From the NCBI RefSeq assembly GCF_000376805.1, contig NZ_AQXT01000002.1:1550001-1614000 (forward strand): 64,000 nt of DNA, read 5' to 3'. The notes beneath the pieces were generated by a model. It saw only the letters and a list, made by a program, of their open reading frames with translations, did not search any database and was not told where the DNA came from. The DNA is from Henriciella marina DSM 19595. GTDB taxonomy: Bacteria > Pseudomonadota > Alphaproteobacteria > Caulobacterales > Hyphomonadaceae. The translations under genes were made by a program, and so were the position numbers. Positions 46,446 through 55,446 of this stretch are shown here, piece by piece. Positions within the stretch are counted from its first letter, which is position 1. Every line of letters begins with the position of its first letter.

Positions 46446-48212
46446 TTAGGAGAGACCGAATAGCGCCTCGCTCTCGGCCAGGAAGCTATCGCCACCCTTG
46501 GTGATCCCGGACACACGGCCCGGCGCTTCGGCAAGCGCTGTCTCGGCAAAGAACCCCGCAAGCGCCGTCATCCGCCCCCGCAAAGACGAATTATCGGCGC
46601 GCGCCGATAGCGCGCCTTTGGCAAGATAATGTCCGCCGATGACATCCCCGGCGAGTTCCAGATAAGCAGTTGCGCCAGACAGGCCCTTTTCACGCTCTTC
46701 CTTCATCACGCCCTTCATCCAGACGGTTGCCTCATCGAGGGCGTCAGCCGCCGCGACCAGCCTGTCGGCGATCTGGCCAAGCTGCGGATCGTTGGTTTCC
46801 CGCGCCGTCCGCGCCGTTTCGCGGACCTCTTCGATCATGTCGGTCATCGCACGACCACCGGCCATGGCAAGCTTGCGTCCGACAAGATCGATGGCTTGAA
46901 TGCCGTTGGTGCCCTCATAGATCGGCGCAATCCGCGCATCGCGGTAAAGCTGGGCCGCCAGCGTCTCATTCATGAAGCCCATGCCGCCATGGATCTGCAC
47001 CCCGAAGCTTGCCATCTCGACGCCGGTGTCGGTCGCCCACGCTTTTGCGATCGGGGTCAGCAGTTCCTCGCGCAGGCGGGCCGCTTCACGTGTGGCGTCA
47101 TCATCGCTCGCATCGGCAAGGTCGGCAGCAACCCCGCACGCATAGCAGATCGCGCGCGCCGCCATGGTGTGCGCGCGCATCGTCGTCAGCGTCCGGCGGA
47201 CATCTGCGTGGTGAAGAATGGGCGCGGGTCCGTCGACACCTTCGACGCGGCCCTGCTTGCGCTCCTGAGCATAAGCATAGGCGGTCTGATAGGCGGCTTC
47301 CGACACGCCAACGCCTTCCAGCCCCACATTCAGGCGCGCCGCATTCATCATCGTGAACATGCAGGCAAGGCCCCTATTCTCCTCACCGACAAGCCAGCCG
47401 GTCGCCCCGTCATATTCCATGACGCAGGTCGGGCTGGCGTGAATGCCGATCTTCTTCTCAAGCCCGATACACTTGACGCCATTGCGGTCGCCAAGAGACC
47501 CATCTTCATTCACCAGCACCTTCGGCACGACAAATAGCGAGATCCCGCGCGAGCCTTCCGGCGCATCCGGCAGGCGGGCGAGGACAAGATGGATAATATT
47601 ATCCGTCATGTCGTGATCGCCCCAGGTGATGTAGATCTTCTGGCCGCTGATCTTGTAGGCGCCGTCATCCTGCGGCACCGCTTTCGTCTTCAGGGCGCCA
47701 ACATCAGAGCCTGCCTGAGGCTCAGTAAGGTTCATCGTCCCTGTCCACTCGCCAGAGATGAGTTTTGGCAAATACTTTTTCTGCTCGGCCTCTGCGCCAT
47801 GCGCCAGCAGCGCCTCGATCGCGCCTGCGCTCAGCATCGGGCAGAGGCCAAAGCTCATATTCGACCCGTGCAGCATTTCCAGCACCGCATTCGACAGCGT
47901 GCGCGGCAGGCCCTGACCGCCCCATTCCACTGGCGCGGCAAGGCCCATCCAGCCGCCTTCGGCAAACTGGCGATAGGCCTCTGCGAACCCATGCGGGGCC
48001 ACCACACCGTCTCCGGTCAGCTGCGCGCCCTGTTCATCGCCCGGCTGGTTGAGCGGTGCCAGGACATCCGAAGCGAGCTTTCCGGCTTCCTCGAGGATGG
48101 GATCGATGAGATCGTCATCGAAGCTTTCGAAATGACTACCCGCCAAGCGATCGATTCCGGCAAGCTTTCTTAGCGCAAAAGCCATGTCCTCAACGGGGGC
48201 GCGGTAGCTCAT
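46446..48212 (-). CDS. Acyl-CoA dehydrogenase, long form (FadE/DmdC-type with C-terminal domain)
   Basis: A 588-residue acyl-CoA dehydrogenase, longer than the 380-residue type, with the extra N- and C-terminal helices of the AcdA/DmdC-type group. FAD- and substrate-binding blocks include GEWTGTMNLTEPQAGSDVGALKT, IYITWGDHDMT and YRDARIAPIYEGTNGIQAIDLVGRKL near the catalytic region. GGAGA lies nine bases upstream of the ATG at 48212; a start nine bases earlier leaves no room for a ribosome site. It probably begins beta-oxidation of the product of the adjacent CoA ligase. Confidence 0.91.
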   Translation of the reverse strand: MSYRAPVEDMAFALRKLAGIDRLAGSHFESFDDDLIDPILEEAGKLASDVLAPLNQPGDEQGAQLTGDGVVAPHGFAEAYRQFAEGGWMGLAAPVEWGGQGLPRTLSNAVLEMLHGSNMSFGLCPMLSAGAIEALLAHGAEAEQKKYLPKLISGEWTGTMNLTEPQAGSDVGALKTKAVPQDDGAYKISGQKIYITWGDHDMTDNIIHLVLARLPDAPEGSRGISLFVVPKVLVNEDGSLGDRNGVKCIGLEKKIGIHASPTCVMEYDGATGWLVGEENRGLACMFTMMNAARLNVGLEGVGVSEAAYQTAYAYAQERKQGRVEGVDGPAPILHHADVRRTLTTMRAHTMAARAICYACGVAADLADASDDDATREAARLREELLTPIAKAWATDTGVEMASFGVQIHGGMGFMNETLAAQLYRDARIAPIYEGTNGIQAIDLVGRKLAMAGGRAMTDMIEEVRETARTARETNDPQLGQIADRLVAAADALDEATVWMKGVMKEEREKGLSGATAYLELAGDVIGGHYLAKGALSARADNSSLRGRMTALAGFFAETALAEAPGRVSGITKGGDSFLAESEALFGLS

Positions 48213-48333
48213 GGGATGCATCTCCGGGATAAGTACTATTCTCTGCGAAGTCTAAAGTTGGGCTAGTCAGGGCTGGTGGGTAGTATATCTAAGATCCCGA
48301 AGCGTTCTTGACCATTTTTGAGGAGGTCCGTCC

Positions 48334-48843
48334 ATGCGCGGTATCGTTACAATAGCAGCACTTGCAGCCCTGTCAGCCGCCCCTGCTCTGGCCGAACAGA
48401 CACTCGAAGGCGTCGATGCGGCAACCTATGAGCTCGACCCGAACCATTCCTTCCTGACGTTCAGCGTCACACATAATGGTATCTCGACCTACACCGTGTA
48501 CTTCACCGACTTTGATGCCACGCTCGACTTCAACCCGGAAGATCCGGCAGCCTCCACGATCAATGCGACGATCAATCCTGGAGCCGTGGAATCGAACTAC
48601 CCCGGCGACTACACCGGCACGGTCACAGGCGACCTCAGCTTCCGGGGCGAAACCCGCCCGGTCACTCTCGACGTGACCTATAACGGCATGGCGAACGTGC
48701 CGTGGATGGGAGAGCGTGACCTGATCGGCTTTACCGCCACCACCACAATCAACCGGTCCGAGTTCGGCATGGACGCACTCCAGGGCATCATTTCAGATGA
48801 CGTCACGATCGAGTTCTCCGGCGAATTCACGCAGACCGAATAG
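48334..48843 (+). CDS. YceI-family periplasmic protein
   Basis: A 169-residue lipocalin-like protein with a signal peptide (residues 1 to about 21, ending ALAEQ) and the YceI barrel, including YELDPNHSFLTFSVTHNG, FTDFDATLDFNPEDP, VTGDLSFRGETRPVTLDVTYNG and IGFTATTTINRSEFGMDAL. The family binds polyisoprenoid lipids such as octaprenyl pyrophosphate or quinones. It starts a rightward run with a second YceI protein and a cytochrome b561-YceI fusion, so it may carry quinone or quinone-like lipids for an electron-transfer step at the membrane. A GAGGAGG ribosome site precedes the ATG. Confidence 0.92.
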   Translation: MRGIVTIAALAALSAAPALAEQTLEGVDAATYELDPNHSFLTFSVTHNGISTYTVYFTDFDATLDFNPEDPAASTINATINPGAVESNYPGDYTGTVTGDLSFRGETRPVTLDVTYNGMANVPWMGERDLIGFTATTTINRSEFGMDALQGIISDDVTIEFSGEFTQTE

Positions 48844-48873
48844 CAATCCAGACAATCCAGGGGCTGACACAAG

Positions 48874-49623
48874 ATGAAACTCACAACGACATTTCTCGCC
48901 GCTTCGAGCCTCTTGGTTCTTGCGGCCTGTTCGGGCGGCGAGACCGCTCCGGCCGACACTTCTGACACGGACGCAGTTGAGACCGTAGACGCTGAAACAG
49001 AGACCGCTGAAGGCGCGATTGCCGACGTTGCGACGGCGACCTATGCCATCGAACCAACGCATGCTTTCCTCACCGCGACCGTCATGCACAACGGCCTCTC
49101 GGAATACACGCTGAGTTTTACCAGCTTCGACGGCACGCTGGACTTCAACGCAGAAGACCCTGCCGCCTCCAGCCTCAACTTCACCATTGATCCGGCCTCG
49201 GTCTGGGTAAGCTTTCCCGGCGATTACAAGGAAGGCCATCCTGACAGCCCGCACGCCAGCTGGCCCGAAGCGCTCGCGCAGGATGAGAACTTCATGAATG
49301 CGGGCGCCTATCCGCAGATCACATTCACCTCGACCGAAGTCACGCGCACAGGCGATATGACTGGCACCGTTACCGGCGACCTCACCTTCCTCGGGGAAAC
49401 GCGCCCTGTCACGCTGGACGTCGCCTATAATGGCGTCGCGAATGTGCCGTGGCTCGGCGCCCGTGATATTCTCGGCTTCGATGCCACCACGACAATCAGC
49501 CGGTCAGAGTTCGGCCAGGAGTCGCTTCCGGGCATGATCTCTGATGAAGTTGTTGTCGAATTTTCCGGCGAATTCCTGCAGACTGAAGCGGCTGAAAGCA
49601 CGACAGAAACAGACGCCGAATAG
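48874..49623 (+). CDS. YceI-family lipoprotein
   Basis: A 249-residue YceI protein with a lipobox (VLAAC, cysteine at residue 19) and a linker rich in Glu, Asp and Thr of about 35 residues, then the YceI barrel (YAIEPTHAFLTATVMHNG, FTSFDGTLDFNAEDP, VTGDLTFLGETRPVTLDVAYNG). It is an enlarged relative of the preceding protein; the shared core motifs mean that a duplication gave rise to both. It lies 30 bp downstream of it and only 5 bp before the cytochrome gene. Its place is probably the outer or inner membrane facing the periplasm. Confidence 0.92.
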   Translation: MKLTTTFLAASSLLVLAACSGGETAPADTSDTDAVETVDAETETAEGAIADVATATYAIEPTHAFLTATVMHNGLSEYTLSFTSFDGTLDFNAEDPAASSLNFTIDPASVWVSFPGDYKEGHPDSPHASWPEALAQDENFMNAGAYPQITFTSTEVTRTGDMTGTVTGDLTFLGETRPVTLDVAYNGVANVPWLGARDILGFDATTTISRSEFGQESLPGMISDEVVVEFSGEFLQTEAAESTTETDAE

Positions 49624-49628
49624 GACGC

Positions 49629-50825
49629 ATGACACGCTCACCCCGTTACGCCGCCGTCGCGATTGCCCTTCACTGGGCGATCGCGTTCGGTCTTCTGTTC
49701 ATGATCTGGCTCGGCTGGAACATGGATGGCAAGGAATCCTGGTTCCAGTTCCATAAATCGGTCGGCATCACGATCCTGCTCCTGACCGTGGCCCGGATCA
49801 CCTGGCGCCTGCTGAACCCGCCGCCACCCCTGCCAAACGACATGAAACCCTGGGAAAGCAAGGCGAGCCACGCGGTCCATCTCGGCTTTTACGCCCTCAT
49901 GGTCATCATGCCGCTGACCGGCTGGCTGACCGCCTCGACCTCCTATGATTTCGACATTCCGACCGTTCTATACGGGCTGGTGAGCTGGCCTGACATTCCG
50001 GGCGTCGGCTTTCTCTCCAATGAGACCGCGCATGGCATCATCGCCAATATCCATTCCAAGCTCGCCTATGTTCTCTTTGCCCTTCTGGCGCTGCATGTTG
50101 GCGGGGCGTTGAAGCATGAGTTCGGTCCCGAAGAAGGCGTCCTCAAACGCATGCTGCCCGGCCTCTTTGGCAAGACAGACCGGCCAAGCCCGCCCCCGCA
50201 CGGTTTTCTGATCGCCTTCGGCGCGGCCATCGGCGTTTTCGTACTTATCGCCTTCGCGCCAAAACTCTTTTCGGGCAGTCCCAGCCCGTCTGCCGCCACC
50301 GCAGGTGAGGTGAACGAGCGCAGCGTGGCGCCCGACTGGACCGTCGATTACGGCCAGTCCTCCATCGCCTTCACCTTCACCCATGAAGGCCAGACCTATG
50401 AAGGCGCTTTCAGCGACTGGACCGCCGATATCGCGTTCGACGAAGACCAGCTCGATGCGTCAGACGTTCGCGTGTCCGTGAATACAGCCTCGGCAACAAC
50501 GCCGAAGAAGCTCTACACAGACAGCCTCAAATCGGCCGAATGGTTCGGCGTCTCCGCCTTTCCGCAAGCGACCGTCGATCTCATCAACTTCGCTGAAACG
50601 GGTGACGGATACACCGCAGACGCCACGCTCTCCATCAAGGAGAGCGCCGTCACCGTCCCGTTTGCCTTTACCCTTGAGGATGAAGACGGCGTCACGGTGA
50701 TGACCGGCGGCACATCGGTTGACCGAACGCCGCTCGACCTCGGCCAGACTTCGGACGCAGGCGCAGACTATGTGTCTGAAACCGTGCGCATCGACGTCCG
50801 CGTGACAGCCTCGCCTGCAGGCTGA
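49629..50825 (+). CDS. Cytochrome b561 fused to a C-terminal YceI domain
   Basis: A 398-residue fusion. Residues 1 to about 185 are the four-helix b561 domain with histidines suited to bind two haems (AIALHWAIAFG, FHKSVGITI, ASHAVHLGFYALMV, AHGIIANIHSKLAYVLFALLALHVGGALKH). A fifth helix (about 198-215) leads to a periplasmic YceI-like domain (about 235-398: WTVDYGQSSIAFTFTHEG, WTADIAFDEDQLDASDVRVSVN, VTVPFAFTLEDEDG). Such a fusion directly ties haem electron transfer to a lipid- or quinone-binding barrel, and it follows two free YceI proteins in the same run. The electron donor and acceptor are unknown. Confidence 0.92.
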   Translation: MTRSPRYAAVAIALHWAIAFGLLFMIWLGWNMDGKESWFQFHKSVGITILLLTVARITWRLLNPPPPLPNDMKPWESKASHAVHLGFYALMVIMPLTGWLTASTSYDFDIPTVLYGLVSWPDIPGVGFLSNETAHGIIANIHSKLAYVLFALLALHVGGALKHEFGPEEGVLKRMLPGLFGKTDRPSPPPHGFLIAFGAAIGVFVLIAFAPKLFSGSPSPSAATAGEVNERSVAPDWTVDYGQSSIAFTFTHEGQTYEGAFSDWTADIAFDEDQLDASDVRVSVNTASATTPKKLYTDSLKSAEWFGVSAFPQATVDLINFAETGDGYTADATLSIKESAVTVPFAFTLEDEDGVTVMTGGTSVDRTPLDLGQTSDAGADYVSETVRIDVRVTASPAG

Positions 50826-51782
50826 ATGGGTGCTAGGCGACCAGCCATGCAGGCGCCCGTTCTCACACCTGATGCAGCGTCCATCGCCAGGGCCGCCGCC
50901 ATCCTGAAAGATGGCGGCCTCGTCGCCATGCCGACAGAGACGGTGTATGGCCTCGCCGCAGACGCCGCCAATGCAGATGCGGTCGCAAGGCTCTACGCCG
51001 CCAAGGGCAGGCCCGCCTTCAATCCATTGATTGCGCACTGCGCGTCACCAGACGCCGCCTTTTCGCAGGGCAAATTCTCCGATCAGGCACGCAAGCTTGC
51101 GGCCGCTTTCTGGCCCGGCCCACTTACCTTCGTTGTCGACGCGGTGGACGCCACCACAGTCTGCGCGCTGGCCCGCGCCGGTCTCGACACGCTCGCCCTC
51201 CGCGTTCCTGCGCACCCCGCGGCTCGCGCCCTGCTTGAAGCTTTCGGCGGCCCGCTTGTCGCCCCCTCTGCCAACCCGTCAGGCCGCATAAGCCCGACCC
51301 GCGCCGAACATGTCGCGTCTGATATGGGCGACAGGGTAGATCTCATCCTTGATGGTGGCCCGTGTACAGAGGGCATCGAGTCAACCGTCATAGACGCGCG
51401 CGGCCCCTCGCCCGTCCTCCTCCGGCAGGGCAGTGTCCTGCCCGAAGACATAGAAAAGGTCTGGCCCGGCCTCTCCAGTGGCGGCGACGGCGACAAGCCG
51501 ACGTCCCCCGGCCAGCTGCTTCGCCACTACGCCCCCAAAGCAAAGCTGCGCCTCGATGCAGGCGCACCCGAGCCCGGCGAAGCTTTCCTCGGCTTTGGTC
51601 CGGTCGAGGCGACGCTGAACCTCTCGCCATCTGGCGATCTCGTCGAAGCGGCCGCCAATCTATTCGCCATGATGCGGACGCTCGACCGCTCCCATACCCG
51701 CATCGCCGTTGCACCCATTCCACCCGGAGGCCTGGGCGCCGCGATAAATGATCGGCTAGCCCGCGCCGCCAGGCAGGACTAA
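50826..51782 (+). CDS. tsaC: L-threonylcarbamoyladenylate synthase (Sua5/TsaC)
   Basis: Makes threonylcarbamoyl-AMP for the t6A37 modification of tRNAs reading ANN codons. The 318-residue product has the YrdC domain (GGLVAMPTETVYGLAADAANADAV, KGRPAFNPLIAHC, FWPGPLTFVVDA, LRVPAHPAARALL, VAPSANPSGRISPT, IESTVID) and the longer Sua5-type C-terminal domain starting with SPGQLLRHYAPKA. The ATG at 50826 follows directly on the cytochrome stop; an ATG at 50847 is an alternative with a poorer ribosome site. It is a housekeeping gene embedded in the operon. Confidence 0.94.
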   Translation: MGARRPAMQAPVLTPDAASIARAAAILKDGGLVAMPTETVYGLAADAANADAVARLYAAKGRPAFNPLIAHCASPDAAFSQGKFSDQARKLAAAFWPGPLTFVVDAVDATTVCALARAGLDTLALRVPAHPAARALLEAFGGPLVAPSANPSGRISPTRAEHVASDMGDRVDLILDGGPCTEGIESTVIDARGPSPVLLRQGSVLPEDIEKVWPGLSSGGDGDKPTSPGQLLRHYAPKAKLRLDAGAPEPGEAFLGFGPVEATLNLSPSGDLVEAAANLFAMMRTLDRSHTRIAVAPIPPGGLGAAINDRLARAARQD

Positions 51783-51791
51783 AGAGGCAGG

Positions 51792-52394
51792 ATGCATCCT
51801 GCTCCCGCTTTCCTCGAAAACGACAGAGCCGTGCTGCTCGACCGGATCACACAGTGGCCGTTCGCGCTCGCCATCGGTGTGATGGAGGGCCGTGCCCATG
51901 CCGCCCACACGCCCGTCCTTGCTGGCGATGACGGCACGCTCCGCTTTCACCTGTCTCGCGCCAATCCAGCCGCAGACGCCATCAGACAAAACGCGAGCGC
52001 GCTGATCGTCTTCTCAGGACCCCATGATTACATTTCACCCGACTGGTACGGCATGGAGGACCAGGTGCCGACCTGGAACTACCTCTCTGTCGAAGCTGAA
52101 GGCCCGGTGACCGTCTGCGACCAGCACGGCTCGGCAGGTTTTCTGAAAGACCTGTCGGACCGCTTCGAACGTGGCCTCGCGCCCAAACCAGCCTGGAGTG
52201 TGGACATGATGGATGGAGCGAAGCTCACGCACATGATCGGGGCCATCGAAACCTTCACCCTCCAGCCGGACCGGTTCGAAGGGATCACGAAAATCGCCCA
52301 GCACAAGCCAGACGAGGTCCGCCGGCGCGCCGGACGGGCCTTGAAAGAGGCTGGAGGCGATACAACCATTGCCTCAATGATGGAGCGCAAATGA
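51792..52394 (+). CDS. PaiB-family FMN-binding protein
   Basis: A 200-residue protein similar to Bacillus PaiB, with the flavin-split-barrel fold: MHPAPAFLENDRAVLLDRITQWPFA, LRFHLSRANPAADAIRQN, FSGPHDYISPDWYG, VPTWNYLSVEAEGPV, and a C-terminal half with KIAQHKPDEVRRR. In Bacillus it was described as a negative regulator of sporulation and protease genes; in Proteobacteria the members are mostly FMN-binding proteins of unknown task. It starts nine bases after tsaC and overlaps the next gene by four bases (ATGA). Confidence 0.88.
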   Translation: MHPAPAFLENDRAVLLDRITQWPFALAIGVMEGRAHAAHTPVLAGDDGTLRFHLSRANPAADAIRQNASALIVFSGPHDYISPDWYGMEDQVPTWNYLSVEAEGPVTVCDQHGSAGFLKDLSDRFERGLAPKPAWSVDMMDGAKLTHMIGAIETFTLQPDRFEGITKIAQHKPDEVRRRAGRALKEAGGDTTIASMMERK

Positions 52395-53803
52395 TGAACC
52401 GACCGAATGCGGATTTCCTGACCGCCGCCAAAGATCTGCTCGGGTCTTCAGGCTGGAGCGAGGACGCCGACAAGCTGGACGAAGCCGCCTCCCCATGGCG
52501 CGGCACCAATAAGGGCGAGACGCCCTTCCTTGCCATGCCGGGCTCTACCGAAGAGGCCGCCAAGCTCATCAAACTCTGCGCAGAGCACCGCGTCGCGCTG
52601 GTGCCGCAAGGCGGTAATACAGGCCTCGTCGATGGCGGCACGCCGCACGGTGAGATCACTGTTTCGATGCGCCGCATGAGCAAAGTCCGCGGCGTCGACA
52701 TACGAAACAACTCGATGACCATCGAAGCTGGCGCAACCCTCGTCAGTGCGCAACAGGCCGCCGATGAGGCTGGCCGCTTTTTCCCGCTCTCGCTCGGCTC
52801 TGAAGGCCAGGCCAGTATTGGCGGACTGATCTCGACCAATGCGGGCGGCGTCGCGGTTCTGCGCTATGGCATGATGCGCGACCTTCTCCTTGGCCTCGAA
52901 GTCGTCCTGCCATCGGGGGAGGTCTGGGACGGACTGTCGGGTCTTCGAAAGAACAATACGGGCTATGACCTGAAACACCTTTTCGCAGGCGCAGAAGGCA
53001 CGCTCGGCCTCATCACGGCAGCAACGCTGAAGCTTTTCCCCAAGGTCGCAAAAGCCACCGCCTGGGTGACATGCGAAACGGCGGCAAGCGTCGTCGACCT
53101 TCTGTCCCTCGTTCGCGACCATGCGGGCGATACCGTCACCAGTTTTGAGATCATTCCTGCCAATGCCATTGAGATGGTCAAAACCGACGTTCCGGACACC
53201 CGCGACCCTGCCCCGTCCGACCTGCCCTGGCGGGTTCTCGTCGAAGTCTCCATGGCCAGGGAAGATCAGGCCCGCGAAACCCTGATGGCTGCGCTCGCCG
53301 ATGGCATCGAAAAAGAACTCGTTGCCGACGTGTTGATTGCCGAAAGCGGCCAGCAGGCTGCGAGCTTCTGGCATATCCGCGAAACCATCCCGCTGTCAAA
53401 GCGCGCCTATGGCACAGCGCTCAACCATGATGTCTCGGTGCCTGTGTCGGCCATTCCAGACTTCCTGACCACCACGGAAGCGGCGATCCATAAACTCGTG
53501 CCCGAGGCAGAGATTGTCGCCTTTGGTCATGTCGGCGACGGCAATCTCCACTATTCGGCCTGCGCGCCAAAAGACCCGTCGAACACGCAGCTTGCCGACC
53601 ACGCCCACGACGTGACCCGTATCGTGCATGAGCAGACCATGAAATTCGGCGGCTCGATCAGCGCCGAGCATGGCGTCGGCCGCCTCAAGCGCGATGAGCT
53701 TGCCAGCATCCGTCCAAAAGCGGCCACCGACACGATGCGCGCCATCAAGCTCGCGCTGGACCCACAAGGCATCATGAACCCGGGCCGCGTCATTTCGGTC
53801 TAA
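52391..53803 (+). CDS. FAD-dependent D-2-hydroxyacid dehydrogenase (GlcD/D2HGDH type)
   Basis: A 470-residue enzyme with the N-terminal FAD-binding PCMH domain (VALVPQGGNTGLVDGG, GSEGQASIGGLISTNAGGV, LFAGAEGTLGLITAATLKLFPK) and a C-terminal catalytic domain with the histidine motif AFGHVGDGNLHYSA and ISAEHGVGRLKRDEL. The sequence is typical of D-2-hydroxyglutarate, D-lactate or glycolate dehydrogenases; D-2-hydroxyglutarate is the commonest proteobacterial assignment, but this cannot be decided here. It ends the rightward run that starts with the YceI genes; if it reduces quinone, that may link it with the b561 protein. Confidence 0.9.
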   Translation: MMNRPNADFLTAAKDLLGSSGWSEDADKLDEAASPWRGTNKGETPFLAMPGSTEEAAKLIKLCAEHRVALVPQGGNTGLVDGGTPHGEITVSMRRMSKVRGVDIRNNSMTIEAGATLVSAQQAADEAGRFFPLSLGSEGQASIGGLISTNAGGVAVLRYGMMRDLLLGLEVVLPSGEVWDGLSGLRKNNTGYDLKHLFAGAEGTLGLITAATLKLFPKVAKATAWVTCETAASVVDLLSLVRDHAGDTVTSFEIIPANAIEMVKTDVPDTRDPAPSDLPWRVLVEVSMAREDQARETLMAALADGIEKELVADVLIAESGQQAASFWHIRETIPLSKRAYGTALNHDVSVPVSAIPDFLTTTEAAIHKLVPEAEIVAFGHVGDGNLHYSACAPKDPSNTQLADHAHDVTRIVHEQTMKFGGSISAEHGVGRLKRDELASIRPKAATDTMRAIKLALDPQGIMNPGRVISV

Positions 53804-53815
53804 AAGCTGACGGCC

Positions 53816-54358
53816 TCAGCTCCGGTCGATCAACACCGCAACGAAAAGCGCCGGCTCAGTCCCCTCCACCACCCACGCGTGATTGGTCGCGCGCTGCACG
53901 ACGACATCACCGGGCTCGATGACCGTCTCACCCTCATCCAGCAGCAGGCGCACGCGCCCCTTCACAAGGATGATCGCGTCCAGCGTGTGGGTCTTGTGCA
54001 TGGCCGGGTGGCGACTTGTGTCGGGCTGATGGCCGCCAGCTCCCATTTCGACAAAGGCCGCGCGCGTAATCTCCCGCAGCTGTTCCGGCGGCACGGCATC
54101 TGGCGCTGGCTCAATCGCGAACCAGCGTATCTTCACGCCGCCTTTCGGAGGTGAGAGCTGCGGTTTTCCCGCGCCATGATCGCTATCGTCTCGCGCATCG
54201 AGCGGCCCGGTCGCCTTGCCCGTCCATATCTCGAACAAACCGCCAAGCTCTCCGGTCCGGAACTCAGCCGCCTGCGGCCCGTCGATCACGATCTGCGAGC
54301 GCCCGGCTGCGTTTTCTCCCGTCACGATCCTGCGCAGTTTGAAGCCTGTTTCTTCCAT
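53816..54358 (-). CDS. Cupin-domain protein
   Basis: A 180-residue protein with a cupin barrel in the second half: GGHQPDTSRHPAMHKTHTLDAIILVKGRVRLLLDEGETVIEPGDVVVQRATNHAWVVEG. The His-His-Glu-like metal set in the first motif is not complete, as a His lies in MHKTHTLD and another in NHAWVV, but the usual glutamate is missing, so metal binding is uncertain. It could be a small-molecule sensor or an enzyme such as an aldehyde-type isomerase. ATG 54358 is chosen for its GGGAGGAAAAC ribosome site; the longer frame to 54394 is open. It is convergent with the hydroxyacid dehydrogenase gene and divergent from the desaturase gene. Confidence 0.85.
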   Translation of the reverse strand: MEETGFKLRRIVTGENAAGRSQIVIDGPQAAEFRTGELGGLFEIWTGKATGPLDARDDSDHGAGKPQLSPPKGGVKIRWFAIEPAPDAVPPEQLREITRAAFVEMGAGGHQPDTSRHPAMHKTHTLDAIILVKGRVRLLLDEGETVIEPGDVVVQRATNHAWVVEGTEPALFVAVLIDRS

Positions 54359-54549
54359 GTTTTCCTCCCATTGATGCCACAGCGACTGCCGCAATCTTTA
54401 TCACCGCCGATCGTGACGGTATTTTCATTCGGAAATTCGGTGAGCGTGAGCATATGTCCTCTTCCCCAAACTGATAATCATTCTTAAGATTTCCGAAGTG
54501 AAGATCAGCCTAGCTGGTAGAATGAATACCGACCTGTCCGGAGGATTGG

Positions 54550-55446
54550 ATGTCGAAAATCGCCCGCTCGCTCGCAATACCAAAATCGTGGAAAACGATA
54601 GATATGCCCAGTCTTTTCTCGGCCTTCATCTATCCAGCGCTCGGCATCGGGCTGCTCACTACCATGGTGGTGCTCGGCGTTGCCCTGACACAGATTGAGC
54701 TGAAGCTCTGGTATCTGCCTCTGTCACTGGGCGTCATCGCGTTTACGATCTTCATCTGCAATGCCGGCATTGGCCCCCTTCACCGCATCATGCAGCACCG
54801 GGCCGGCGAACTGGCCTGGCCGGCACAGGTCCTGACCATGGTCAATCTGATGATTGCAATGCAGGGCAATGTGAAGGACTGGGTGAACTATCACTCCCAG
54901 CATCACCGCTTTGCCGATGGCCCTGGCGACCCGCACAATCCGTTCGAGAGCAAGCGCTGGGCCTGGGTTGGCTGGATCTTGTTCCGCGACCCGAAAGACA
55001 CCATGCGCCCGATGCCAATCTGGCTGAAGAACCACCCGGTCATTGTCTGGATGGACGGCTTCTACAATTCGATCTCACTCGTGATCCACCTGCTTATCCC
55101 GGCGGCGATCTATCTCATCGTCTGGGCGACCGGCGGCTCGCTTGTCCTGACCGGCATTATCCATGCCAGCGTCATCATCGGCCGCGCGGTCCAGTTTCAC
55201 GCGACGACCTATGGCATCAACGTCCTCGGCCACTTGAAGACCCCCGCCTGGGCAGACCATGCCATGGCGCTGTTGACCGGCGGCGAGGCCTTTCATGATC
55301 ACCATCATGATGAGCCGGTCTCCGCGCTCCACCGCCCCCGCAAGGGCGTCTGGAACCGGATCGTCGACTATAACGGCACCATGCTGCTGCTTTACGAAAA
55401 GCTCGGCTGGGTCAAAGAACTGAAGATCGCTCCGCGTTTCGCATGA
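54550..55446 (+). CDS. Fatty acid desaturase (acyl-CoA Delta-9 type)
   Basis: A 298-residue membrane-bound di-iron desaturase. Hydrophobic segments lie near residues 25-45, 58-75, 90-110 and 165-190. The three histidine boxes are present: HRIMQHR, HSQHH and HDHHHD, in the order used by stearoyl-CoA and acyl-lipid desaturases. It introduces a cis double bond into acyl chains at the membrane, using oxygen and electrons from ferredoxin or cytochrome b5-type donors; the donor is not evident here. GGAGGA precedes the ATG. It overlaps the nudK-like gene by four bases (ATGA). Confidence 0.9.
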   Translation: MSKIARSLAIPKSWKTIDMPSLFSAFIYPALGIGLLTTMVVLGVALTQIELKLWYLPLSLGVIAFTIFICNAGIGPLHRIMQHRAGELAWPAQVLTMVNLMIAMQGNVKDWVNYHSQHHRFADGPGDPHNPFESKRWAWVGWILFRDPKDTMRPMPIWLKNHPVIVWMDGFYNSISLVIHLLIPAAIYLIVWATGGSLVLTGIIHASVIIGRAVQFHATTYGINVLGHLKTPAWADHAMALLTGGEAFHDHHHDEPVSALHRPRKGVWNRIVDYNGTMLLLYEKLGWVKELKIAPRFA

